Shown: one piece after another, positions 1 through 8,230 of the stretch | How positions within the stretch are numbered: position 1 is the first letter of the stretch | Layout: every line of letters starts with the position of its first letter | Source of the DNA: Psychrosphaera ytuae | GTDB taxonomy: Bacteria; Pseudomonadota; Gammaproteobacteria; Enterobacterales; Alteromonadaceae | Length of the DNA stretch: 64,000 nucleotides | Direction of reading: 5' to 3' | Assembly: GCF_017638545.1 (NCBI RefSeq) | Contig: NZ_CP072110.1 | Coordinates: 620,001-684,000, forward strand | Translations under genes and position numbers: made by a program | Notes under the pieces: model-generated | The model's database searches: none | Told to the model about the DNA's origin: nothing | The model's input: only the letters and a program-made list of their open reading frames with translations

Positions 1-429
1 TCCGCCAGCACATGGTAAAAGACCAACCTTCGCTTCTGGTAGTGCTAATTGTGACTGCTGCTCTGCAATTCGAATGTCACAGGCTAGCGCAACTTCAAGT
101 CCGCCGCCCATTGCATAACCGTTAATCGCGGCAATGCTCACGCCATTAAAATCGCGTAGGGCCTCAAAAGCGGCACCGAATACTCGTGCCATATCACTTG
201 CTTTTCCTTTATCGCCATCTGCAAACACATTCAAATCGGCGCCAGCAGAAAAGAACTTTTCACCTGCTCCGGTTATTACTAAAGCAAAGATATTTTTGTT
301 GGCATTTAACTCTTCTACCAAGTTTTTAAGCTCTTTTAAGCTTTCGAACGTCCACGTATTTGCCGGAGGATTATCTATCGTAATTGTCGCAATATGATCT
401 TTAGTCGTTACCTTTAATAATGATGACAT
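1..429 (-). CDS. Enoyl-CoA hydratase/isomerase family protein (3' part lies outside the window)
   Basis: This is a crotonase-fold enzyme that adds water to enoyl-CoA thioesters, here probably in branched-chain acyl-CoA degradation. The first 143 residues are readable without a stop, and the reading frame runs off the window edge. The oxyanion-hole signature GYAMGGGLEVALACD and the AGADL segment of the crotonase fold are visible. The ATG at 429 has a strong AAGGAGG ribosome site just before it, and the gene begins 10 bases after the acyl-CoA dehydrogenase stops, so the two are almost certainly co-transcribed with mmsA upstream. The exact substrate (methacrylyl-CoA or another enoyl-CoA) is inferred from context only. 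Confidence 0.9.
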   Translation of the reverse strand, partial: MSSLLKVTTKDHIATITIDNPPANTWTFESLKELKNLVEELNANKNIFALVITGAGEKFFSAGADLNVFADGDKGKASDMARVFGAAFEALRDFNGVSIAAINGYAMGGGLEVALACDIRIAEQQSQLALPEAKVGLLPCAGG

Positions 430-439
430 TCTGCCTCCT

Positions 440-1597
440 TTATAGAATATCTGCGGCTGCGTCATCGAGTAATCGACGGGCGATGATTAGACGCATGATT
501 TCATTAGTACCTTCTAAAATTTGGTGTACTCTCACGTCTCGGAAGTGACGTTCAAGCGGATACTCTTTGATATAACCGTAACCACCGTGAAGCTGTAACG
601 CTTCATTACAAACTTGGAAGCCTATGTCGGTCGCAAAACGCTTAGCCATAGCACAATATGCCGTCGCTTCAGGGTCACCATTATCCAGTTTGAACGCCGC
701 CAAACGAACCATTTGACGGGCAGCGACTAACTCAGTAGCCATGTCAGCGAGCTTAAACTGCAAAGCTTGAAATGCAGCTAACGGTTTACCAAATTGTGAG
801 CGTTCCTTCATGTAAGCAGTAGCAGTCTCCAAAGCTTGTTGAGCCGTACCGACAGAACAAGTGGCTATGTTAATACGCCCACCATCCAAGCCTTTCATCG
901 CTAACTTAAAGCCATCACCTTCTTCTGCTAGAAGGTTTTCAACTGGAATGCGAACATCTTCAAATGTAATTAACCTGGTTGGTTGGGCATTCCAACCCAA
1001 TTTTTCTTCAGCTTTTCCGTAAATAACGCCTGGTGCATCGGCAGGAATAACAACAGCGGAAATACCTTTAGGACCTGCTTCTCCGGTCCTTACCATAACC
1101 ACCAATACATCGGTTTCACCGGCGCCGCTAATGAACATTTTCGAACCATTGATAACATACTCATCGCCATCGCGCTTAGCAGTGGTTCGAAGTGCAGCCG
1201 CATCAGAACCTGAACCAGGTTCCGTTAGGCAGTATGATGCTAGTTGCTCGCCCATAACTAAACCAGGACACCAAGTTTCTTTTACATTTTCAGTGCCCCA
1301 AGTCGCAATCATCCAGGTGGCCATGTTGTGAATCGTTAACATCGCCGTTGTTGTCGTACAGCCTTTGGACAATTCTTCAAATATTAAAGACGAATCTAGG
1401 CGAGATAACCCCATTCCTCCGGCTTCTTCTGGTGAGTACAATCCGCAAAAACCAAGCTCCCCCGCTTTTGCCATCACGTCTTTTGGAAAAATGTGTTCCT
1501 CATCCCACTTCGCAGCGTTCGGCGCTAATTCAGCATCGGAAAATTGTTTTGCCAAGTCGATGAATGCACGTTGGTCATCATTTAATTCGAAATTCAT
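440..1597 (-). CDS. Acyl-CoA dehydrogenase, probably short/branched-chain (isobutyryl-CoA type)
   Basis: This FAD enzyme oxidises an acyl-CoA to the 2-enoyl-CoA and passes electrons to electron-transferring flavoprotein. The 385-residue length is normal for a soluble short-chain member. It shows the FAD/substrate signature YCLTEPGSGSDA near residue 130 and, near the C terminus, the QILEGTNEIMR segment that carries the catalytic glutamate of many acyl-CoA dehydrogenases. It lies between mmsA and an enoyl-CoA hydratase on the same strand, the arrangement seen in valine-degradation operons, so isobutyryl-CoA is a likely substrate. 2-methylbutyryl-CoA cannot be excluded. Confidence 0.92.
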   Translation of the reverse strand: MNFELNDDQRAFIDLAKQFSDAELAPNAAKWDEEHIFPKDVMAKAGELGFCGLYSPEEAGGMGLSRLDSSLIFEELSKGCTTTTAMLTIHNMATWMIATWGTENVKETWCPGLVMGEQLASYCLTEPGSGSDAAALRTTAKRDGDEYVINGSKMFISGAGETDVLVVMVRTGEAGPKGISAVVIPADAPGVIYGKAEEKLGWNAQPTRLITFEDVRIPVENLLAEEGDGFKLAMKGLDGGRINIATCSVGTAQQALETATAYMKERSQFGKPLAAFQALQFKLADMATELVAARQMVRLAAFKLDNGDPEATAYCAMAKRFATDIGFQVCNEALQLHGGYGYIKEYPLERHFRDVRVHQILEGTNEIMRLIIARRLLDDAAADIL

Positions 1598-1636
1598 GAT
1601 TAACCCTTCTTTTATATGTTGATATTTATTATTTTT

Positions 1637-1665
1637 GCCTCTCGGTAATCGCTATTACGAGAGGC
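1637..1665 (-). other. Intercistronic hairpin between mmsA and the acyl-CoA dehydrogenase gene
   Basis: A 7-bp outer stem (GCCTCTC/GAGAGGC) and a 5-bp inner stem (GTAAT/ATTAC) with one bulged G close on a CGCT loop. In the direction of the operon no T-run follows, so it does not look like a full terminator. It may stabilise or attenuate the downstream message. On the other strand the bases after it are T-rich. Confidence 0.5.
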
Positions 1666-1708
1666 TCTTCTTTTTAGACGAAAATTTATAGACGAAAGTC
1701 GGGTTGCC

Positions 1709-3205
1709 CTACTTTAATGTGATAGACATGTTTGGACCTGCTGCCGCAGCGACATCATCTTCAAACCAACGAGCCGTAATTGTTTTTGTTTCAGTATAAA
1801 ACTTAACAGCTTGCTTACCATAGGCATGTTGGTCTCCAGCAAACGATCCTTTCCAACCGGTAAACGAGAAAAATGGCAGAGGAACAGGAATTGGAATGTT
1901 AATACCTACCTGACCAACTTCGATATTGTGTTGGTATTTACGTGCCGCGCCACCCGAAGATGTAAAGATAGAAGTACCATTACCATATGGATTGTTATTG
2001 ATTAATTCAATGGCGTCATCAAGTGTATCGACATTCATTGTCAAAAAGACCGGTCCAAAGATCTCTTGTTTGTAGATCTCCATATCTGTTGTGACATCGG
2101 TGAACATAGTTGGACCAACCCAGTTACCGTCTGGGTAACCTTCAACAGTAAAATTAGAACCGTCGAGTACGCAATTAGCACCTTCCTTTTTACCTTGTTC
2201 AATTAAACCTTCGATACGTTGTTTCGCTTGTGGCGTAATTTGAGGTCCGTAAGCTGCGTCTTTATCTGAATAATGACCTGGGCGGACAGATGCAAGCTTC
2301 TCTTTGATTTCTGGGATCCACTTTTGAGCCTCCCCTACAAATACAGCAACCGAAATTGCCATACATCTTTGACCTGCAGCACCTACCGAAGCACCAACAA
2401 TATTATTAATCACTGCGTCTTTATTAGCATCTGGCATAACCACCATGTGGTTTTTCGCGCCTAAAAACGCTTGAACGCGTTTCATGTTATCAGTACCTGT
2501 TTTGTAAATGTACTGGCCTACACCAACAGAGCCTACAAACGAAATCGCTTTTACTTCCGGCTCGTGTAACAAGCGATCCACTTGCTCTTTATCACCATGT
2601 ACAACTTGTAACACACCTTTTGGTGCACCAGCTTGTTCAAACAACTCGACCAAACGCGTAGGTGTTAATGGATCCTGCTCAGAAGGTTTCAAGATAAATG
2701 TATTACCGCAAGCAATCGCTAGTGGGAACATCCACAGTGGTATCATCGCAGGAAAGTTAAATGGTGTGATTCCCACACACACACCTAGAGGCTGCGTGTA
2801 AGAATAAGTATCGATATTGCGCGCTACGTTTTCTACTGTTTCACCCATCATCATAGATGGAATGTTTGCCGCGTGCTCTACAACTTCTATACCTCGCCAC
2901 ACGTCGCCCATCGCATCTTCGTGAGTTTTTCCTAACTCTTCACAAATAATACCTGCGATTTCTTCTTGGTGCTCTTTTAATAGGTGCGCATATCGCATCA
3001 TGACACGAGCACGCTCAGAGATAGCCACCTCTTTCCATGTCTTAAAAGCGGCTTTCGCGCTTTCTATTGCTGCATCCATTTCACTTGGAGTCGCGCAAGG
3101 TACCTGTGCAATCACTTCTTGCGTAGCTGGGTTTGTTACATCTATTTTTCTTTGTGAAGATGAAGTAACCCATTCACCTCCGATAAATAAAGGAACCTGT
3201 TTCAT
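1709..3205 (-). CDS. mmsA: CoA-acylating methylmalonate-semialdehyde dehydrogenase
   Basis: MmsA converts methylmalonate semialdehyde (valine, thymine) or malonate semialdehyde with CoA and NAD+ to propionyl-CoA or acetyl-CoA and CO2. The protein of 498 residues is the usual length. The aldehyde-dehydrogenase fold is clear: the NAD-binding segment ITPFNFPAMIP near residue 146, the FVGSVGVG turn near 223, and the catalytic cysteine at 281 in GAAGQRCMAIS, a signature typical of MMSDH. It is the first gene of a minus-strand operon with the acyl-CoA dehydrogenase and enoyl-CoA hydratase. The divergent AraC-type gene is likely its regulator. Confidence 0.96.
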   Translation of the reverse strand: MKQVPLFIGGEWVTSSSQRKIDVTNPATQEVIAQVPCATPSEMDAAIESAKAAFKTWKEVAISERARVMMRYAHLLKEHQEEIAGIICEELGKTHEDAMGDVWRGIEVVEHAANIPSMMMGETVENVARNIDTYSYTQPLGVCVGITPFNFPAMIPLWMFPLAIACGNTFILKPSEQDPLTPTRLVELFEQAGAPKGVLQVVHGDKEQVDRLLHEPEVKAISFVGSVGVGQYIYKTGTDNMKRVQAFLGAKNHMVVMPDANKDAVINNIVGASVGAAGQRCMAISVAVFVGEAQKWIPEIKEKLASVRPGHYSDKDAAYGPQITPQAKQRIEGLIEQGKKEGANCVLDGSNFTVEGYPDGNWVGPTMFTDVTTDMEIYKQEIFGPVFLTMNVDTLDDAIELINNNPYGNGTSIFTSSGGAARKYQHNIEVGQVGINIPIPVPLPFFSFTGWKGSFAGDQHAYGKQAVKFYTETKTITARWFEDDVAAAAGPNMSITLK

Positions 3206-3256
3206 GACATTGCCTCTTTTATATCGACGATTTGACGTCGTTTATTTATTGTTGGC

Positions 3257-3274
3257 TTGATTACATCAAATCAA
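3257..3274. promoter_or_regulatory. Inverted repeat between mmsA and the AraC-type regulator gene, possible operator
   Basis: TTGATT and AATCAA face each other across six bases in the 143-base divergent region. It is in a good place to be an operator for either gene, but AraC-family proteins usually bind direct repeats, and AT-rich sequence makes such repeats likely by chance. Confidence 0.3.
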
Positions 3275-3348
3275 TATTGAGAAAGAAATTGATTAAATTG
3301 CTTTTTTGATGGACTATCTTGCCAATACAAAATCAAGAGGTACTTATC

Positions 3349-4233
3349 TTGAGTGTTACTTCACAATGGCCCCTACCTAAATCCAGTGTTCGCTTTTTAG
3401 TCCCCAAGCCAATGGTTAAACAATTGGAGATCAGTAGTTTATCTCGTGGTTTAGTCCCCTTAGCCTTTGGTTTTTATGAAAATGCATTGGGTCATGGCAT
3501 TGCTCGCCCGGAGCATACGGACAATCTTATCTTGCTGTGCGTCGGAGGTAAGGGTACGCTGCAGGTCAATGGCAAAACATTTACAATAACCAAAAACCAA
3601 ATCGTGTTTTTGCCCCGGGGCACCGCTCACAAATATAAAGCTGACAATCATGAGCCCTGGTCTATTTATTGGGCTCATCTGCAAGGTCATCTTTTTGATG
3701 AGTTCATGGATATTATTGGTGTTAACCAACAAAATTTAGTACTTGATTTAACCGCTCCAGAATCTATCGTTGCCGAATTTGATGCGCTTATTCAATCTAG
3801 GTATATGGGTTATCAACTCAATCGATTTTTTGTTGCCTCAAATATGCTCAAAAAGATCTTAAGTTTAATTTCATTACAAACCCCTATCGTCAATATCCAA
3901 GCAGAGCGTCATTTTAGTGAACACAGCATTCATGCTTATTTTGAAGAGAACGTAGAGTCGCTACTGACATTAGATGACATGGCTTGCTACTTTGGAATGT
4001 CCAAATTTTATTTTGCAAAAAAGTTTCAACTTTTAATGAACAACAGCCCCGTTAAATATTTTTTGGAAATCAAGGTGCAGTATGCCTGTAAACTGCTAGA
4101 CTCTACTGAGCTGAACATTAAAACGATTTCAAAAACAGTGGGTTATGAAGACCAGTATTATTTTTCTCGGCTATTTAAAAGTACTATGGGTTTATCACCA
4201 ACCCAGTACCGACAATCTATACATGGTCAATAG
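3349..4233 (+). CDS. AraC/XylS-family transcriptional regulator, MmsR-like
   Basis: This is a transcription factor with an N-terminal cupin-like sensing domain (around residues 25-110, with a VFLPRGTAHKY strand) and a C-terminal double helix-turn-helix of the AraC family (around residues 195-290, ending in the GLSPTQYR signature). It is transcribed away from mmsA, as MmsR is in Pseudomonas, where it activates mmsAB. I chose the TTG at 3349 because an AAGAGG ribosome site lies 8 bases before it; a TTG at 3319 would add ten residues and has no such site. Its role as activator of the valine operon is inferred from family and position. Confidence 0.85.
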   Translation: MSVTSQWPLPKSSVRFLVPKPMVKQLEISSLSRGLVPLAFGFYENALGHGIARPEHTDNLILLCVGGKGTLQVNGKTFTITKNQIVFLPRGTAHKYKADNHEPWSIYWAHLQGHLFDEFMDIIGVNQQNLVLDLTAPESIVAEFDALIQSRYMGYQLNRFFVASNMLKKILSLISLQTPIVNIQAERHFSEHSIHAYFEENVESLLTLDDMACYFGMSKFYFAKKFQLLMNNSPVKYFLEIKVQYACKLLDSTELNIKTISKTVGYEDQYYFSRLFKSTMGLSPTQYRQSIHGQ

Positions 4234-4254
4234 AATGTTAAAATTTACGTAAAA

Positions 4255-4272
4255 CTGTCATATTTCCGTCAT
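4255..4272 (+). promoter_or_regulatory. Pho box upstream of phoB
   Basis: CTGTCAT and CCGTCAT occur as direct 7-base repeats separated by four AT-rich bases, matching the known PhoB-binding consensus with a single mismatch. It lies about 60 bases before the phoB start, so PhoB most likely activates its own operon under phosphate starvation. Confidence 0.85.
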
Positions 4273-4332
4273 ATTACAGCCTGATAATGATGCTCGAACT
4301 TTTGTTACGAACTAACTAAGTAAGATAAGACT

Positions 4333-5019
4333 ATGTCACATAAAATATTAATCATTGAAGATGAATTTGCGATTCGCGAAATGCTGACGTTCGTTATCGA
4401 GCAAAACGGTTACAAGGCAATCTCTGCCGAAAACTATAACGATGCGCAGCAACTACTTATGGATGAGACCCCGGCACTAATCTTATTAGACTGGATGTTA
4501 CCGGGTATGTCAGGTATTCAGGTTGCCAAAAAAATAAAACAATCAGATAGCTACAAGCACATCCCTATCATCATGCTTACAGCTCGCAGTGAGGAAGATG
4601 ATAAAATCCAAGGCCTAGAAGTAGGTGCTGATGATTACATCACTAAACCTTTTTCACCTAAAGAGTTAATTGCTCGTATCAAAGCCGTATTGCGAAGAAC
4701 TCAACCAACCGCAACGGATGACCCTATTGAAATTGTTGGCTTGCGCTTAGATCCTACTAGTCATCGCGTGACTTTAGAAGGAAGCGATCTACACTTAGGT
4801 CCAATGGAATTTAAGTTACTGCACTTTTTCATGACGCATCAAGAGCGCGTTTATAGCCGTGATCAATTATTAGATAACGTATGGGGAACAAACACCTACG
4901 TCGAAGATCGCACGGTTGATGTTCATATCAGAAGGTTGCGTAAAGCACTCATAACTCACGATAAACTGATCCAAACGGTTCGTGGATCTGGCTATCGTTT
5001 TTCAACAAGAATGGACTAA
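4333..5019 (+). CDS. phoB: Phosphate-regulon response regulator PhoB
   Basis: PhoB is an OmpR-type regulator that turns on phosphate-scavenging genes when phosphorylated by PhoR. Residues 1-120 form a receiver domain with the acidic pair at 10-11, the phospho-accepting Asp53 in LLDWMLPG, and Lys105. A winged-helix DNA-binding domain follows (about 130-226, ending VRGSGYRFS). The length of 228 is typical. It is preceded by a Pho box and followed 9 bases later by phoR. Confidence 0.96.
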   Translation: MSHKILIIEDEFAIREMLTFVIEQNGYKAISAENYNDAQQLLMDETPALILLDWMLPGMSGIQVAKKIKQSDSYKHIPIIMLTARSEEDDKIQGLEVGADDYITKPFSPKELIARIKAVLRRTQPTATDDPIEIVGLRLDPTSHRVTLEGSDLHLGPMEFKLLHFFMTHQERVYSRDQLLDNVWGTNTYVEDRTVDVHIRRLRKALITHDKLIQTVRGSGYRFSTRMD

Positions 5020-5028
5020 CGCTTTTTT

Positions 5029-6342
5029 ATGTATCAAAAACGTTCTATCGGGCAAGTTGTTTTCCGCTTAATGTGGATATATGCCCCATTTGGAATTCTA
5101 GGGTACGCTGCTGGTTTCTTTATTGAAGCCAGTTTTGCTTTCTGCTTTCTGATTATCGGAATCCATTATTGGCAACTGCATAAGTTGACTCATTGGTTGT
5201 GGCACCAACGAGGAATTTACCCACCAAAAGCACTAGGTGTTTGGTCTTCTGTATTCGACGGTATATATTCTCAACAAAAAAGAAACGCCAAAAAACGCAA
5301 CGATTTGTCCGCCCTTGTCCGTCGATTTAGGCTAGGCGCTGAAGCATTACCTGACGGCGTCGTTATCTACGACGAAACACGCCATATTTTTTGGTGTAAT
5401 AAAATCGCCCAAGACATGTTAGGCCTACAGTGGCCGGCAGACAAAGGGATCCGTATCGATAACTTAATCCGAATGCCGGAGTTTATCGATTACTTGGATG
5501 ATCAGGCTTATCACGAGCCGTTGGAGATCCCGTCACCAACTAACGAAAATCACACTTATGAAATACGTGTTGTTCCATTTGAAACAGACAAATGGACAGT
5601 AATCGTGCGCGACATTACGCAATTGAACCAACTTGAACAAATGCGCAAAGACTTCATCGCCAATGTATCTCATGAACTCAAAACCCCACTCACGGTAATG
5701 CGGGGTTATCTCGAAATGACCAAAGACTTCTGTGATATTGACGAACCTATGTGGAATAAAGCTCATAAAATGATGAGTGAACAAACCACGCGTATGGATG
5801 ACCTAGTGTCTCAATTGTTATCGCTATCTAAAATCGAACAACAAGGCGCAGACGTTGAAATGCAAGAATTAGATGTTGCCGCATTGTTAAATGTTCTAGC
5901 TGAAGAAGCAAAGAGCCTGTCGGGTGGTAAACACACTATAGTGACTGACATAGATCCAACCTTAAAGGTAATGGGTAACCAATCGGAATTACGAAGTGCA
6001 TTTTCTAACCTTGTATTTAACGCTGTACGCTACACGCCTCAGGATGGCCAAATAAAAATAAAATGGAACCTAACGAAATCTGGTAAAGCAAAATTTTCGG
6101 TTAAAGATACCGGCGTAGGTATTGATCCGGCTCACATACCTAGATTAACAGAACGCTTCTACCGAGTTGATGAGGCTCGCACACGTCAAACCGGTGGTGC
6201 AGGTTTAGGACTATCGATAGTCAAACACGCCCTCGCCCACCACAAATCAAAACTGGAAATTAGCAGTGAAGTTGGCAAGGGCAGTACATTTTCTTTTCGC
6301 TTTCCTAAGTCATTGGTAAGACAACACATCCAACCACAATAA
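5029..6342 (+). CDS. phoR: Phosphate-regulon sensor histidine kinase PhoR
   Basis: PhoR is the membrane-bound kinase/phosphatase partner of PhoB. Two membrane segments lie in residues 10-50, a PAS domain around 100-200, the phospho-accepting His215 in NVSHELKTP, and an ATPase domain with the DTGVGI and GAGLGLSIV boxes. The 437 residues match the family. It forms a two-gene operon with phoB. Confidence 0.95.
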   Translation: MYQKRSIGQVVFRLMWIYAPFGILGYAAGFFIEASFAFCFLIIGIHYWQLHKLTHWLWHQRGIYPPKALGVWSSVFDGIYSQQKRNAKKRNDLSALVRRFRLGAEALPDGVVIYDETRHIFWCNKIAQDMLGLQWPADKGIRIDNLIRMPEFIDYLDDQAYHEPLEIPSPTNENHTYEIRVVPFETDKWTVIVRDITQLNQLEQMRKDFIANVSHELKTPLTVMRGYLEMTKDFCDIDEPMWNKAHKMMSEQTTRMDDLVSQLLSLSKIEQQGADVEMQELDVAALLNVLAEEAKSLSGGKHTIVTDIDPTLKVMGNQSELRSAFSNLVFNAVRYTPQDGQIKIKWNLTKSGKAKFSVKDTGVGIDPAHIPRLTERFYRVDEARTRQTGGAGLGLSIVKHALAHHKSKLEISSEVGKGSTFSFRFPKSLVRQHIQPQ

Positions 6343-6363
6343 ATGCGAATTATTGGATTGATT

Positions 6364-6383
6364 GAGCGCTAGGGAAAGCGCTC
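6364..6383 (+). other. Small hairpin between phoR and the tryptophan dioxygenase gene
   Basis: GAGCGCT and AGCGCTC pair over seven bases around a six-base loop. No T-run follows, so it is either a weak end for phoBR transcripts or a leader element of the next gene. Confidence 0.35.
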
Positions 6384-6430
6384 GTTGATATGCTATTCTG
6401 TGCATGTCAAATCAGCAACGGAAACACATA

Positions 6431-7279
6431 ATGAGCTGTCCACATCAAAATAACTTTAGAGAGCTAGAATCTTCTATTCATACTGATTTTAAAGAAGAAA
6501 TGTCATATGGTGACTATCTGAACCTCGAAGAAATTTTAAATGCCCAACACCCTTTGTCAAAAGAGCACGACGAAATGCTCTTTATCATTATTCATCAAGC
6601 GAGTGAACTTTGGTTAAAACTTGCGGGTCATGAGTTAGCTGCTGCGATGCGTTTTATAGAGAATGAACAATTTGGCCCAGCGTTTAAGGTAATATCTAGA
6701 GTAAAACAGATCTTTATCCAGTTAACACAGTCCTGGAACATTTTATCAACGTTAACTCCTGTCGATTATTTGAAGTTTCGTGATGCACTTGGTAAGTCCT
6801 CCGGGTTTCAATCCTTTGGTTACCGCTCGATTGAGTTTATGTTAGGGAACAAAAACAAAAGCCTTATCGAAGTTCACAACTCTAATTCACAAGCATATGA
6901 CACACTGACAAACCTAAGTAACGCTCCTAGTTTATATGACATTGTCATCAAAATTATGGCAAAGCGCGGGTTTGATATAGAGCCTCGTTTACTCGACAGA
7001 GACTTTAATCAACCTTACGAGAGACATGATAGTGTTCTAAACGCATGGGTAGAAGTTTATAATCACGCCGATACACATTTCGAACTCTATGAGCTTGCCG
7101 AAAAACTAATGGATATAGAAGACTCTTTCCAAAACTGGCGTTTTAAGCACATGTACACAGTACAACGTATTATCGGAAACAAAGTCGGGACAGGTGGTTC
7201 ATCTGGCGTAGAGTTTTTAAAAAAGGCATTGGATATTAGTTTTTTCCCTGAGCTCTTAGAGCTCAGAACTAAGCTCTGA
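6431..7279 (+). CDS. kynA: Tryptophan 2,3-dioxygenase
   Basis: This haem enzyme opens the indole ring of L-tryptophan with O2 to give N-formylkynurenine, the first step of the kynurenine pathway. The signature near the N terminus (MSYGDYL, then HDEMLFIIIHQASELWLK) and the glycine-rich GTGGSSGVEFL near the C terminus are typical of the family. I start at 6431 (282 residues) because GGAAA precedes it at a suitable distance; a further upstream ATG at 6404 would add nine unconserved residues. Later kynurenine genes are not next to it. Confidence 0.93.
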   Translation: MSCPHQNNFRELESSIHTDFKEEMSYGDYLNLEEILNAQHPLSKEHDEMLFIIIHQASELWLKLAGHELAAAMRFIENEQFGPAFKVISRVKQIFIQLTQSWNILSTLTPVDYLKFRDALGKSSGFQSFGYRSIEFMLGNKNKSLIEVHNSNSQAYDTLTNLSNAPSLYDIVIKIMAKRGFDIEPRLLDRDFNQPYERHDSVLNAWVEVYNHADTHFELYELAEKLMDIEDSFQNWRFKHMYTVQRIIGNKVGTGGSSGVEFLKKALDISFFPELLELRTKL

Positions 7280-7300
7280 AAACCAAGTAAATTAGTGTGT

Positions 7301-7333
7301 TCGAGGGTATAAATCGTTAAACTATGCCCTCGA
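7301..7333 (+). other. Hairpin between the tryptophan dioxygenase and RNA methyltransferase genes
   Basis: TCGAGGGTATA pairs with TATGCCCTCGA (11 bp, with one G-T pair) around an 11-base loop. No T-run follows on either strand, so it is not a standard terminator. It may end or protect the dioxygenase transcript. Confidence 0.4.
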
Positions 7334-7383
7334 CAAACCGTTAGTTAACACTCCGTTTCATTTTTACTCTAGTAATATTGACT

Positions 7384-8118
7384 ATGCTCTCAAAAAACCA
7401 ACAAAAAACATTAAAAGCGCTTGCAACCAAAAAAGAACGAAGACTTACAGGCCAGTTCTTAGTACAAGGTGAAAAAAATGTACTTGAGCTTTTAAACTCT
7501 TCTCTGGAGCTCGTCAGTTTGTTTGTAACGGAGACGTTCGCCGACAAACATTTCAAATTTTTGGCTACTAGGCCAATACACATTGTCAACGAAGAAGAAC
7601 TATCGAAGGTTAGCAGTATTACTAGTAACAATGCAGCTATTGCTATTGTCAAACAGCCAGTGTTCGAACTTGGTGAAATGTCAGGTGTGGTGTTGGCACT
7701 TGATGACGTTAACGACCCTGGGAATTTAGGGACTATTATTCGGTTGGCGGATTGGTACGGTATCGAGCACCTAGTTTTGAGTCAACAAACTGCTGACGTT
7801 TATAACCCAAAAACTATTAGTGCAACTATGGGTGCCTTCACAAGAGTAAAAACCTACCGCACTGACTTAAAAGCCTTTTTAAACAAACAGTCCAAGCCAA
7901 TTTGGGGCGCATTTTTAGATGGTCAGTCGATTCATGATTGCTCCGCTCCAACGGACATGATTATTGTATTAGGCAACGAGTCACATGGTATTAGTAAAGA
8001 GATAAGTGAACTGGTAACAGACAAAATTACCATACCTAAATATGGTCAGTCAGAATCTCTCAATGTTGCTATGGCGACAGGCATCATCCTAGATAACGTA
8101 AGGCGCACACAGAGTTAG
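7384..8118 (+). CDS. TrmH/SpoU-family RNA 2'-O-methyltransferase
   Basis: This SAM-dependent enzyme probably methylates a ribose in rRNA or tRNA. The N-terminal substrate-binding domain occupies roughly residues 1-100. The knotted SPOUT domain follows with its three motifs: DDVNDPGNLGTIIR, VLGNESHGIS and SESLNVAMATGI. The ATG at 7384 is preferred over a TTG two codons earlier. The target nucleotide cannot be told from sequence. Confidence 0.88.
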   Translation: MLSKNQQKTLKALATKKERRLTGQFLVQGEKNVLELLNSSLELVSLFVTETFADKHFKFLATRPIHIVNEEELSKVSSITSNNAAIAIVKQPVFELGEMSGVVLALDDVNDPGNLGTIIRLADWYGIEHLVLSQQTADVYNPKTISATMGAFTRVKTYRTDLKAFLNKQSKPIWGAFLDGQSIHDCSAPTDMIIVLGNESHGISKEISELVTDKITIPKYGQSESLNVAMATGIILDNVRRTQS

Positions 8119-8160
8119 TGGATAGAAAGTAACCACTTAACTGTTATTTTTGTTTTATTT
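8113..8160 (+). terminator. Rho-independent terminator after the RNA methyltransferase gene
   Basis: AGTTAGTGG and CCACTTAACT form a stem with one bulge that includes the stop codon, followed by a long T-rich tract from 8143. Confidence 0.65.
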
Positions 8161-8230
8161 TTTGCGAAACACTGATTTTCAACTAGTTTTAAAGTGAACA
8201 ATATCCCTTTTGCTTTACTTGGAACAAGCT

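Noticed and set aside
7301..7333. Hairpin as a terminator of the tryptophan dioxygenase gene
   Set aside because: No T-run follows on either strand, so it is listed only as a hairpin.
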